From assembly GCA_015680685.1 (NCBI GenBank), contig MNCI01005050.1, positions 246,603 through 310,602 of the forward strand: 64,000 bases of DNA, in the 5' to 3' direction. This document shows, in pieces, positions 21,476 to 33,077 of this stretch. The notes under the pieces are model-generated. The model did not search any database. It had not been told where the DNA came from and saw nothing but the letters and a program-made list of their open reading frames with translations. Position 1 is the stretch's first letter; every line of letters begins with the position of its first letter. The position numbers and the translations under genes are program-made. This DNA is from Gnetum montanum (taxonomy: Eukaryota; Streptophyta; Gnetopsida; Gnetales; Gnetaceae).

Positions 21476-23229
21476 ATCTGAAATCTCTCTCTTCTATTAG
21501 CTCTTTTCGATTTTACCGTCCGTTTGTTTGTTCTTATTAACTTATTTTCCAATTCTTTGGAAGAAGCCGTATGCCAAATCATTTCCTAGATCCATTTGCA
21601 CCACGCATTTATCTGTTTCAAAGTTTCTAATTTGTCATATCGGTAACAATTTTGCAGTGGAATTTTGTAGTGGATTTAATTACGTTTAATTGCGTGCAGA
21701 GCAAAGTTGGAGGACATTCTAAAATTTACTGGGGCACCTGCGGAACGCAGTTTATAGAATGGCTTTAACAGTCTTTACAGAGTTGCAAAGTTCCTGAATG
21801 CATTGATTACATGGTGTTATCTTATCTGTTTGCTTTGATTATTTATGGTACTTCTAATGATTCCAGAATTAAGAAAATCTGATTTGATCTATTTTTAAAT
21901 TCCTTGTCAGCAGAGTACCTTTAGCTCTCGTATTAATGCTCATTGTTCTGGGTATTTTGAAAAGTTATATTTGCTATTTAAATAATTTTAAATATGTACT
22001 CATTGTGACATTTGTTTTAAGCTTTTCCAATTCTAGTAGAGATATTTTTAATACATGCACTTTGATATAAATAATTTTTTAACTATCCAAAGAATTTGGA
22101 TAAACATTTAGTGACATGCAAATCAGATTAACTATCATCAAAGTGACTTGTTCCAAAATAAATTAGAGGAAAAATACTTTATTTTACATTTTATCACTAA
22201 ACTCTTCAGATTTGCTGCAATAAATAGAGACCATGAAAAGCATGTATACTTTGTTAAAAGAATGTTAGTTACTTGAGCTTTTTTTTTTTTTTTTTATCAT
22301 TTGCTTCTATTAAAAGATCACTCTTAAGAGACTATTATAAAGTCTATTGAGTATTGAAATGGGCACCCTTCCCTAAAGTTTCTGGAATGCATAGAAATAG
22401 ATATGTTTTCAAAGGCATCTTTTTTCAACAAGTTTTTATTGATTTATGTACCTTAGCTTCATGAAGGAAAGCTTAGGTGGCAAAACATAACAATGTTGCT
22501 TAGTTAGTGAATTCTTCTCTAATAGATTACTTATTTGCCTTTTAATTTGTTTTATTTTTTATCAAACTTTAATCTTTTCACGAAATTTTTTGTGAAATCT
22601 TAAACTGCCCCAACCACTAATACAACTAGATTTTCGTTGCTCTTAAGTTAAAAATAATTTAGATAATTATGTATATGGAGTTTCCTCTTATCATCTTTAA
22701 ATAGTATTAGTGAAATCAACAATCATACAAATCTTTGAAGATTGAAAGAATGCTCCTTGGTTAGCAACAGTAATATATGATATGTGATTTGATTTTTTAT
22801 AATAAAACTAGTGTAGAATCAGGAATTCTTTTGTTTTAAAAAGGTTTTTAGAAAGGAAATTTTATAATATTAGATAATTTTGGTTTCCAAGGCAATCATC
22901 CATGCTTTAGAGAATTAGGCTTTTAAAGCCAAAAAAGATTTGCAAGAGTGTGTATTGTATTATAGTGGTCCTTCCTTCTTTCACGGGTGCTATAGGAAAT
23001 AGCATTACTTGATGAATACTTATTTTTGAATAATTTTGTGTTAACTTCTTCAGGTATTTGATGAAGTAAATAGACCATAACTTTTTTTTATGTTTCTATG
23101 GAGTGTTAGTACCTAAAACATTTTTTCAACAATATTTATCCTTATACATATAGTCTAATTAAAATTTATAACTTAGTATTGCATACTAGAACAAGACCCA
23201 TAACTCAAATCGAATAATTTATTAATGTA
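21476..23229. other. Non-coding A/T-rich DNA
   Basis: No ORF of note, LTR ends or RNA gene was seen. A poly(T) run lies near 22279-22298. The first few hundred bases may hold the 3' end of the BMT5-like gene. Confidence 0.6.
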
Positions 23230-24084
23230 ATTTACAAATTTTCACATTTGCTTTAAATTGAGTTAGACAATTATAACCATTTACATACGATCTAGTCGAA
23301 TTCCATGGACTAGACTAGTTGGGTGTCTTAGATACCTAAGCGTTGAATCGTTGATCATTATCTGCCTAATCATACTTGTGTGGGCTCAAGTTGTATGGTT
23401 AACTGTGATTGAGGTACATGATAGTTTTTATTATTATTAAAATATTTATAAGATTAAAGTATTAACATGTTAAACTAATTAATCTAAATGCAAGAAGTAA
23501 TCAAAACTAGCGTAAGCATAGAGCATCCATTTTCAACTTTTTGTATACATCCTCAACATGTACTAACATTGTTGGATTATTAAGTATCCATTGCTTGGAT
23601 TACCAACCACTAGTACATTATGGTTAAAGTGGTTGTACTTATGCATGTTTACTTAAGTGCTGAATAAGAAATTATTTAACTAATAGCATGGGAAATTAAA
23701 TGAACATTAACAATGAAGTGCAAGAAAATAAATCAAAATGCTAATCTAAGTGTTGTAATGGAGGAAACAAATCTCAATTTTTTGTCATCATGCACATGTA
23801 TTCAAATACATAATATACATGAATAAACTCTATACAATATGTTTAATCGATGCTGTGAGTACTTAGAAGAAAAAACTTTAACTTCTACAATGTGAAACTA
23901 CAAGAGTTTGACTAAGGAAATGATCAAATGAGGCCATAAATCAATGGGTGTAGGCATTTAGATAGGCAAAGATAAAGACTGCATCAACACATCATAGGTT
24001 ATGTTAACACGTATGCGTTGACACGTTGATGAGACTATGTTGGCGTATACATATTAATTTGACTAACCAATTTATTGTTCATCA
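23230..24084 (-). repeat. Old degraded LTR (probably solo), minus orientation
   Basis: Resembles the G4 3' LTR next to it: ATACGATCTAGTCGAA near 23286, GGATTACCAA near 23597, AATGGAGGAAACAAATCTCAA near 23757, CGTTGATGAG-type U3 blocks near 24020, and a right end GTTCATCA at 24084. The left end is too decayed to place. No polypurine tract or coding DNA adjoins, so a solo LTR is likely. Confidence 0.6.
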
Positions 24085-24143
24085 CTAGGTTCATTGTATA
24101 AGTGTTTATTTCTACTTTTCAAGATAATTCATTTTAACACTAT

Positions 24144-25036
24144 TGATGAGTAGTGAGTATACCCTATGCCCAACCATATGAATTACAAGTGTGTACTAGC
24201 GATCTAGTCAAATTTCATGTACTTTCTTCCTAAGTTCACCCATAGTCAAAGACTGTGAACCAAAGGGTCATGTGATCGTTGTCCTCCTAACTCACACTTG
24301 TGTATACTTTGTGTATGTTAAATGTGAGTTAAGGTGTATGATATTTGTTTTTATTTATATTTTAATATTTTTTATCTTAAGTTTTATGAAGGAAGATGAA
24401 TATTTAATGATTAACTATGTTAACTACCTAACTTATTCTAAAGGCTAACTACCTTAACATAAGTAGCTGTACCCACTTACCATACACATCCTAAACTTGT
24501 CTTAATTCTACTGAGTTACCAAGTGACAATTGCTAGGCATACCAAATGGTCAATTCTAGGGTTACCAAGGATTATGCATTATGCTCAAAGCAATTGTACT
24601 TATGTGTTTATGATTCATTACGTTAATTAGTATGACATGTAATGTAAAATGTATTTAAAGTGAAGTGCTAGCAATAAAGATTAAGCTAGTCCAAGTGCTA
24701 CAACAAATGCCAGAAATCTCAACTTTATTGTTGTTCACACCAATGCATTTAGGTACATTGCACTCAAATAAAGTCTCGTACAATCTCTTTTGTTCACACT
24801 GTTGACACTCATAGGAAAATATTCTAACTCCAAGAAAGACAAACTACAAGGGCTTCGTGATGCTATTGACATAAGATGCCATAAATGCGATTGGTACAAA
24901 TATTTATATAGGATGCATCTACATCAACATTGACATAGATGTGTCAACGAGGATGTGTTGACACATGTCACCATACATTGACGGGGATGTGTTGATGCAT
25001 GCCCATCAATGTATCTTATTTATTAATGCTTCATCA
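24144..25036 (-). repeat. G4 3' LTR
   Basis: 893 bp, TGATGAGTAG...GCTTCATCA in plus reading. U3 (right side) has the repeated motif of ACATYGA / GTGTTGAC blocks. The left 60 bases are the decayed U5 end. Confidence 0.88.
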
Positions 25037-25047
25037 TACCCCCATGA
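25037..25047 (-). other. G4 polypurine tract
   Basis: Minus-strand TCATGGGGGTA adjoins the 3' LTR. Confidence 0.82.
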
Positions 25048-25264
25048 CTAACTGAAAGCTTGTCCTCGAGTAAACAAAAGTTGGATCAAGCTTTTTACAA
25101 ACATTGGGGAAGTATGAAATTTATTAATTGAAAAATAACAAACTGACTGACTCTAAGTGCCAAACTGTATAGAATTACAAAATTGGTATCCATGATAAAA
25201 AAATAGGACACTCTCCCAAAAAATTCACTAGGCTCCCTTGAGTTGCTAAAGACAAGGTGAATTT

Positions 25265-28079
25265 CTAAATAGTGCCTAGAGGTAGAGACTCATGTGGTGG
25301 TGAAGGTCCTTTTCCAGGTTTCAACGATTGTAGTAGTGGAGGTGGTAGAGGCTATCCTATTGTTGCTGCTACCGCCGATGGAAACATGAGAGCATCTAGT
25401 AATGCCTTCATCTTCTCTTCCTTGCCACAGGGATCATATGCAATCCACATGGCTTCACCAATGTGGGCTTACGTAGGTATATCCCGCAGGTAGGACATTG
25501 GAGGGAACATCTCTTTTGCATTAACAAACCATGTTGCAAATTATTTAGATTTGATGTTGAATGTATTTACTACATATTGCAACTTGTGGTAGTCATTTAT
25601 TCTCCTAGCTAGGTTCTCAACAACATATCATTGTTTAGTGAATCTACTTTTGAGAACTTCAAGCTCTACATTAGTTGTCTCTAACTACTGCTTGGTGTCC
25701 TTATGAGGCTTGAATTCCAATTTCTACAAGAGGTAGGAACTAGCCACTTACTTTTCCAACTTGTTCCTTAGCCTCCCTATTATCCACATTGCCAAGTTTG
25801 CATAACGAAGTTTAAAAAGCTCCATTTGCTCTATCATTTCCTTGATTTGCAACTCCTTCAAGCAGATTTTTGCATTGTTGTACGTGTTTAAGCTGTCAAA
25901 GATTGGCTACCATACATTGCCTTATTGCAGGAGTTGCTAGAGGGCCTCGATCATCTTTGCATTGGCTAATTATATTTCTTTTTCATTAACTTCCTTGAGA
26001 AGCCCAACTTAGTCCTTGTGATGGTTTTTAACCCATTCAAATTTAAGGGTCTCATTTTTTTAGGCAGCTACCTTAATGGTCATTTTCTAGTGAAGCGCTC
26101 AAACTTTCTCCATTGAGAGATTTCTTTTTTTTGCTACCAACCTCCTTAAATTAAGGTTCATCCTGGCTAGTTACTCCTGCTACTGTTGAAAAAATTTAAC
26201 CATTTGATCTTTCTATTGTTTGACATTGAGCAAGCGATGGATATCCTTGGTGAGGACCAAGTTCTCCTTGTGAACTTGTGATAAATCACTGTGGATGTTG
26301 AATGTCATGGCTTCCAATAAGGGTGCATCTAAGACCATAACCTCCTTCGCATTCTCAACCTCTCTGATCTTGTGCTGAAGCTATTAAAAAGCTTCATCAC
26401 CTGTGAGGTCTGGGTTGAGAATCGTGAGGTCAATGATATGGGCTTGCAACTTTACAAATTCATGGTCAATTGTTGGTTTTTGATGATGGCTGTCAATAGT
26501 TGGGTGTTAGTAATGAGGAGTTTGCCCCTCATCTCCAACAACTCTAACTAAGTTGCAATAATTTCATCTGGAAGATCAAAGATCTTTGAAAGTGCTTGCC
26601 TAGTTTCCACCAGTCTTTCCAATACTTCCTTGTGTTGGGTTGTGCTCAACTGACTACTTCCCATTCCTACAGATGTTTGAATATCTTCCATTGTGGCAAT
26701 GTCTAGCACAAATACTGTAGGAGCGTTTAGGACTTTAGCTACCCTATTATCCACCACCTTTGCTACTATCTCTTATCCTCAATGCTACATCACTACTATA
26801 GTTGCCTCCTTGCCTTCCTCTAGGTGCACCAAGAAAGTTGTAGTATTCCTAGAAATTTCAAGGAACTCCTATTCAAGAATGGACACAATAACTCCTTAGG
26901 GACTAGGATTTGTTCTTATGGGTGCTTAATTTTGTTGTGTTCAGAATAGTGGAGTGGTTTCCTTTAGCCAATTGATGATCCTAGTAACCTCATTAAGATG
27001 GCTTAATGCTAGATGATAAAACAATGGCTCTCCACCACCTGCTGAACCTTGTTATTGCAACTAATGCTCAAAGAGTTTATGGAACCATTTTGTGACTATA
27101 AGCACATTTGGTGTTGTTTCTCTTGTAGGTGGTGGTGGTGGCCTCTCCTTCTTCCAAAACTTTGCAACTTCTTTATCCTTCATCATCTTCTCCCAGGATG
27201 CATCAAGAGCATGATAGATCATTTCATTAGCATAGCATGATAAGCCTCCCCTCTTGTAGAGCTTTTTGATAAGGCACAGAAAGGGAAGTATCCTCCTTCC
27301 TTTTTCATTTTCCTTAAACCACTTCTCTATCTCCAAATAGATGAGTTGGAAGGTTGATAGGGAATTTATCACTTAGGATGATGCACATAGAGGTAGAGAA
27401 GCTTGTGACCTTGCTTGGCCACACTATGGGATTCAAGTGATTAGTCATGATTTTGAAGTAGATATGCTCTACCTTTGTGAGTGCACTATATTGCCTATGG
27501 TTCACCCCATAGCAACACTAGACCCATTCTTTCTTGGCTTCTAGGTTCACTTAGGTTGATATTTTCATGAATGTTATCCCAGTATTCCTTAAACCAAGGG
27601 CCTCTACAATGGCCTCAACTAAGTGAGAGACATTCATGTCTTTAATTTTAACTGATGCATCTCCTTGCTAGTTGTTCTAGAACATGTAGGTTTCCCCCAC
27701 ATATCATTCTCTACTAGAGGAGAGAATGAGCCACATAGGACACCCCTATAGTTTTGTGCAAACTTCCTTGGGTGCAAACTCCAAGAAGGATCCAAAGTTT
27801 AGTTTGTAGAGAGTTGAACTCTGAATCTTCTTGGTTTGGATCTTCTCTAGGAAAGCCTCTATTAGTGTGACCTCTAAGTTAGGTCCTAGCCTTGGAGCCT
27901 CATCTTGGCTAGATTGGCCAGTTTCAACAATGGTAATTTGCCAAATAAATTCCACTTTGAGCTCCTTCAGCCTCTTGTTCATGGGGCTATTGTTGCTATT
28001 ATTGGCCCCTTCCTCCTCATGGTCACCTCTCCCTTGATTAGGAAGGTCCTCCTATTGGTGCTTTCTTCTTTAGTACCAT
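25265..28079 (-). pseudogene. G4 extra 3' ORF (Athila env-position type), broken
   Basis: The start at 28079 is chosen because TTGTAGATGGTAC matches the G7 start TTGTAGATGGCAC; the stop at 25265-25267 follows LPLGTI, like PPPGTV in G7. Readable parts in order: LGPNLEVTLIEAFLEKIQ and LYKLNFGSFLEFAP (27982-27746); EHIYFKIMTNHLNPIVWPSK (27505-27420); FQLIYLEIEKWFKENEKGRR then PFLCLIKKLYKRGG (27350-27230); PPPPPT; a long helical, coiled-coil-like C-terminal half; and HIGEAMWIAYDPCGKEEKMK near 25450. The middle part resembles the 'putative plant transposon protein' layout known from Athila-type elements (from memory). Several frameshifts and stops. Confidence 0.7.
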
Positions 28080-30010
28080 CTACAAGCACAAACATAACTA
28101 TGGATTAGTGTTTTAATGTATATCCCTTAGTTCCTTTTTAATACATTTCTTATTGGTTTAGGTTACACTTAGGTTCATTTATGATCTTGGTAGGTTTATT
28201 ATTTTATTTGTTAACTACTAGAGTTTGTTTGTGAGGTTTAACATGGTTTGGACTAGACTTTTAATATTATTTTAATGGTTAAACCTTGTGAAGTTGTAAA
28301 AATTTTGAAATTTTTTTTGTCATAAACCAAAGGTTTGTGACCCCCATGACATAAATCTTGTCTCCAGTACCAAGGGGATCAAAGAACAAGGAGAATTGAG
28401 TAAGCAGTTTGCAAGTTAAGGTCCTTGGAAGGTCTCTAGGCTCTAAAAATGGTAAAAACTCCTCTCTCATTTGGAAGTAAATGGTGAAAAATTACAAAAT
28501 GTTGCATGTATTTATATTATTTTTATGCTGCATCAAAGGGGATGCATCAATGCATTGGGCTACATCGATGGGGATGCATCAATGTAGCTATTTAAAGCAA
28601 TTTTTCATAATAAAAAACTAAGTATTTTGGAAGAGTTTAAGGATGAAATGAGAGCCCAAATGAAGCTAGAAAAGCTTAGAAGGATGGCAAAACATAGAAG
28701 AGGGTATGGGATTTTCTAGAAAAAGGAGATGTCGAGTGAAATGAATATGTTAAGGTGGCGCAAAAGTGGATATTTATGTGGTGACATGATGGGATCAACT
28801 ATAAAATGACCAAGGTATAAAAGATTTAACTAAACATGACCAAGGAGTATGAAAGTGGATCCTTACCATAGTAGGCTTATGCCATTAATGCCCTTGCATG
28901 TCCTCATACCAAGGAGTCTGTAGGCACCAAGGATGATGAATGATCATTGACAATTAAAAATTAAATCCATGCAAGAAATCATCAAATATTATGACATACC
29001 AAAATAGACACATTAATTAACCATGGTAGAAGGTAGTGAGGTGGTTGATGACAAGAGTAGAGGGATGAAAGAGGGAAAATGGTAATGGAGTCTCACATCT
29101 TGGTGACATGAAGTTCTTGTGGCATGTGTGATTAAGATGATTGGATATTGTTTCATCCTTAGTAGGAATCAAGTCCATCCACTTGTAATGAGTTCACATT
29201 ATCATATTCAGACCATTCAATTCCCAAGAGTTCATGATCACTCCCAAAGATCAACCACCACTTCAAGTAGAGAAGAAAAAGAAGTAGGAAGATAGGAAGG
29301 GCCTTAGTTAGAGGGGTGCTTCAAGCATGAGTAACATGTCTTTCCAGCCTCATAACTAGTGCTTGTGGCCCATTATTATGTGTAAAGGGTGTGCTTTGAA
29401 TTCCCATGTGTTTTTTTCATTGAAACCACACCATGCAAAGACATGCTTCCTATTATTGGTTGATAGTATGAATGGTGAGAGACTAGTGAGAATACCCATA
29501 AAACTCAAGAAGGTAGTTGGGTACAAAAGGTAACATATGTCATTGAAGCCATACCCTTGTCCATTCCACTTGGTCAATTCCAAGTTTGTTAAGTATCAAA
29601 CTCATTGATTCTTTATAAGTTGTAATTAGGAAAGGATCTCATGTTTCCAAGATGAAAAAACCCCATAGAATTGAGTGGATTGGGTAGATGATGTGGATTC
29701 ACTGCTTGATGCCATTAAAAAATTAATGCTCCATTAATCAATATCATAATCTAAAAACAAAATTTAGTCATTGAATAATCAATCCAAACATTAAGTATAG
29801 TTTTAGATGAACTTCCAGTAGTAGCAACTATGGCAAAAGTGCAAGATTCCTAATGAATAAAGATTAAGAAAATAACATGTAAGGGAAAAAATAGGGAAAA
29901 ATATATAAAATAAGTTGCAAAATATTCAATAAAATTACAAAATGTATAAAGAATGATGTAAAACAAACAAGTTGAAAAACTGAGTAGTTGTCATAGAATC
30001 TTAACATGAA
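28080..30010 (-). other. G4 3' non-coding region between pol and the extra ORF
   Basis: About 1.9 kb without protein sense. On the minus strand it keeps GGGAATTCAAAGCACACCC (near 29385-29405) and a decayed version of GCCTACTTTGGGGAGGACCC near 28850-28880, in the same order as in G1, G5 and G7. A PPT-like tract TTTTGGGGGAGATGG lies at its start (30011-30027). Confidence 0.72.
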
Positions 30011-30027
30011 TGGCCATCTCCCCCAAA

Positions 30028-31420
30028 ACTGAGTTAAAAGGAGAAGATCTGAAAGATAGAACATGCTTGTCCATCGTTTGAGGTGTTCATGCTACTGGTT
30101 ATCCTTGGTTTGAGGAAAGATTTCACCTATTGGATGTTGACTAGTAATCACTTGTCTAGGCTAGAAGGGTGGTAAATTGTCATGGCCCTAGATGGAAAAG
30201 TTGTGTCAATAATGTAAGGTCCTCCCCATAGCATATGGAATTTTGTGCATTGTGGTACATTTATGGGATTCCAATAATGAACCTTATCTCTTGGTTGGAA
30301 TTTAACTTTTCTTATTCTTAAGTCATGACATTGTTTGGTGTGTGCCTTGTGCACTTCATTTATGAATAGGGCTACTAATTAGTTTTCATCTAGTATATTT
30401 AATGTCATTAATCGTTCTCTTTGTGCTAGACTAAAATTGAACTATTGACAGTGTACATAGCTCTACTTAAATAGGAAGAGTTGGTATCTTTTCATACACT
30501 AACTCATAAGGGGAATAACCAATAGGAAGTTTCCATGTTGAACAATAAGCTCATAGAGCATCATTGAGTTTTGTCATCTAGTCTTTCCTATATTTGCTAA
30601 CTATATGGGTTAGTATTCTAGTTATTTCCTTATTGGTAACTTCTACTTAACTATTAGCTTGGGGATGGTGTGCAGTTGTTAGTTTGTATTTGACCCCCCA
30701 AGGTATTGCATTAGTCTCCAAAACGTTACACCTATAAAATGTGTTTTATTGTTAGAAATAAGTGTCCTTGGCACACTAAGCCTATTTACCACATTCTGTT
30801 GTACAAATTGTGTTGTCATAGAGGATGAACAATTAGTGACAGCAACAACTTCAACCCATTTGGTGTAGTAGTCAACTACTACGATGATGTACGCTTTTCC
30901 ATTGGACATGGGATTGATGGGCTTCATGAAATTAATGTTCTAGAGATCGAAAGGCTCTAATAGTTTAATTCACTATTGGGGCCTTTCCATATGTACAGTT
31001 ATCCCTCCATCTCATTGGTAACGCTCATAGGAACAGAAGAAATAAGGAGTGTCCCTGAAGATGATTAGCCAATAACATCTTACCATGAGGATTTTAATGA
31101 TCATCCACCTCCCAGTGTAATGGCCCCCACATGGGCCTTCGTGAGCATCTTAGAGGATTCAAAGTTTATCATTGTTGAGCACACACCATTGTACTCAACC
31201 ATCAACGCAAACCTTATAAAGGTTTTCCTTGATTTCCATGTAGTGTTTGACGTGGTGAAGAAACTATTATTTCTTCTTGCTATTTCATTCTTGTGGCATC
31301 TCCTAAGTGGGTAGATAAGACAATATTTCATCATACCAAATGGGATCTTTGGGATTCTAAACTTCAATAGCTTTAACAAAGAGGTGTTCATCTAGGAATT
31401 GGTTAGATAAGGATCCTTCA
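30028..31420 (-). pseudogene. G4 integrase, broken
   Basis: Minus reading: zinc-binding part near 31130-31000 is decayed; the core reads NGKAYIIVVVDYYTKWVEVV (30893-30834, first Asp kept), LISNNKTHF near 30765 (second Asp changed to Asn), then HHPQAN and VEVTNKE (the usual Glu region, AEVTN). The C-terminal part at 30354-30148 has HDLRIRKVKFQPRDKVHYWN and GGPYIIDTTFPSRAM. It would join element DNA to the host chromosome; with the catalytic change and many stops it is inactive. Confidence 0.85.
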
Positions 31421-32999
31421 TCCTCTTTGATGTCCCACTATAATTGAGATAAGTGGTAAGCAACCATGTTCTCAATTCTCTTTTTATCCACCATGGTGAG
31501 ATTGAAAACCTATAGAATCACTAGCCATCGTACGACATAAGGGTTCATTATTAGTTTGTTTATGAGAAATAGGATAGTACTATGATCTATGTGTGCAAAA
31601 ACTTGATATCCAAGCACATAGTACCTAAATTTCTCTAAGGCATACACCACCACCATGAGTTCTTTCTCTATGGTAGTGTAGTTCAATTATTCTCCCACAA
31701 TGCTTCAACTTACACAATGAATGTAGTAAGAATGTTTTTGATCAGTCAATTGTGTAAGCACGACCCCCAAAGCATAGTTGGATGCATCAATCATAATGTA
31801 AAATGGTCTAGACTAATCAGTAGCATGTAGAATTGAAGTTTCCATAAGCTTTTTCTTTAACTGCTTGAATGCTTTCTTGCATTCCCTAGTCTAGGTGAAA
31901 GATGCATACTTCTTGGTATGCTCAAACAATGGGTTAGTAGTTTTGGAGAAGTTCTCAATAAAGCGCATGTAATAACCAATGTAGCCAAGGAATGACCTTA
32001 CATCTTTAACTATTTCAAGTTACCTAGTGATTCCTTGGATGACCCATACTTTTTCCAAGTCCATCTTGATCCCTTTACTTAAAATTTTGTGCCCCAATAC
32101 AATGCTTTCCAAGATCATTAGATGGCTCTTTTTCAAGTTGAGCTTTAAGTTAGTCTCGATGTAGTGTTGAAGCAACTACTCAAGACAGTCCAAGGCTTAC
32201 TCGAATGTAGAACCATAGGTAAAGATGTCATCCATGAAGACTTTTATCCCAATACCAATTTGCTATTGAAAGATATTGAGGACTCATTGTTAGAATGTAG
32301 TAGACACATTGCAAATGTCAATAGAAATATTTTTGTATGCAAAAGTCTTCTAGAGACTTGTGAATGTAGTTTTCACCTAGTCCTTCCGTGCAATCTAGAT
32401 TTGGTTATAGCCACTATAACCATTTAGAAAGTTGTAATAGCAATGCCCTTCTATGGTGTCCAACACTTAATCAACAAATGAAAATGGAAAATGAACCTTG
32501 TAAGTTGCCATCTTCAACAACCAGAAGTCTATACAAGCTCTTCATTTTCCTCATTTTTTGGGAACAATAATGAGTGGGCTAATCCATTTTCTATTTGCAA
32601 TTAGGTAGATGGACCCAGCCTTGAGGAGTTGTTCAACCTCCTCTTTGATAACCTACTTCAATTTGGGGTTCAACCTATACTATGGCTGCCTCTTTGGCTT
32701 GATGAAGAAGTCTATATAGATATGATGTTGGAATATTCGTGGACTGATTCCTATAAGTTCATAATATGACCAAGCAAAGATTGGTGGCCATTTTTTCCTT
32801 ATCTTCAATAGCTTCTATTTTTGTTCTGGAGCAAGTTTGGCATTGATAACTACTGGCTTGCCATTGTTGAGAAAGGCATATTCCATTGTTGCCAATAGAG
32901 CCTTTAATTAAAGGGGCTCTTATTTGATTATCAAGGATCTCCAACTTTCCCCAATCCATTTCACTTCATGTGTGGAAGAGTTGGTGATGGAGTTGACAA
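31421..32999 (-). pseudogene. G4 reverse transcriptase and RNase H, broken
   Basis: Minus reading starts QLHHQLFHT...DWGKLEIL near 32998-32935. RT motifs follow with stops: NGYSGYNQI-like near 32410, the catalytic FMDDIFTYG with both Asp codons at 32227-32232, and VLGHKI, GYIGYYMRFIENFSKT. RNase H: IMIDASNYALGVVLTQLTDQ near 31805-31745, LNYTTIEKELM, YALEKFRYYVLGY, IDHSTILFLINK. The order is the usual gypsy one. Enough stops exist to exclude function. Confidence 0.87.
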
Positions 33000-33002
33000 T
33001 GA

Positions 33003-33077
33003 AATTTGACTAGATCATGCATGAACGCTTGTGATTTATATAGTTGGAAAGAAGTATACTTTACTACTCATTAATCT
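33003..33077 (+). repeat. Orphan U5 tail of a gypsy LTR, opposite to G4
   Basis: Reads AATTTGACTAGATCATGC, then CGCTTGTGATTTATATAG, ending TTACTACTCATTA, matching the last 75 bases of the G5 and G7 LTRs (TTTGACCAGATCATG...CTACTCATCA). It is plus-oriented, while the adjoining G4 coding DNA is minus. No primer site follows at 33078. Confidence 0.72.

Larger units (their letters stand above)
24144..32999 (-). mobile_element. G4: Athila-like gypsy element with extra ORF, 5' half missing
   Basis: Minus order from right to left: RT and RNase H, integrase, 3' non-coding DNA, an extra ORF, polypurine tract, 3' LTR (24144-25036). Homology to G5 and G7 runs upstream to about 32998 (just before the RT, WGKLEI) and then stops against an LTR tail of opposite orientation. 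No gag, protease, primer site or 5' LTR of this element was found, also not beyond the G5 insertion at 58453. It is thus truncated or rearranged. Numerous stops make it older-looking than G7. Confidence 0.85.
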
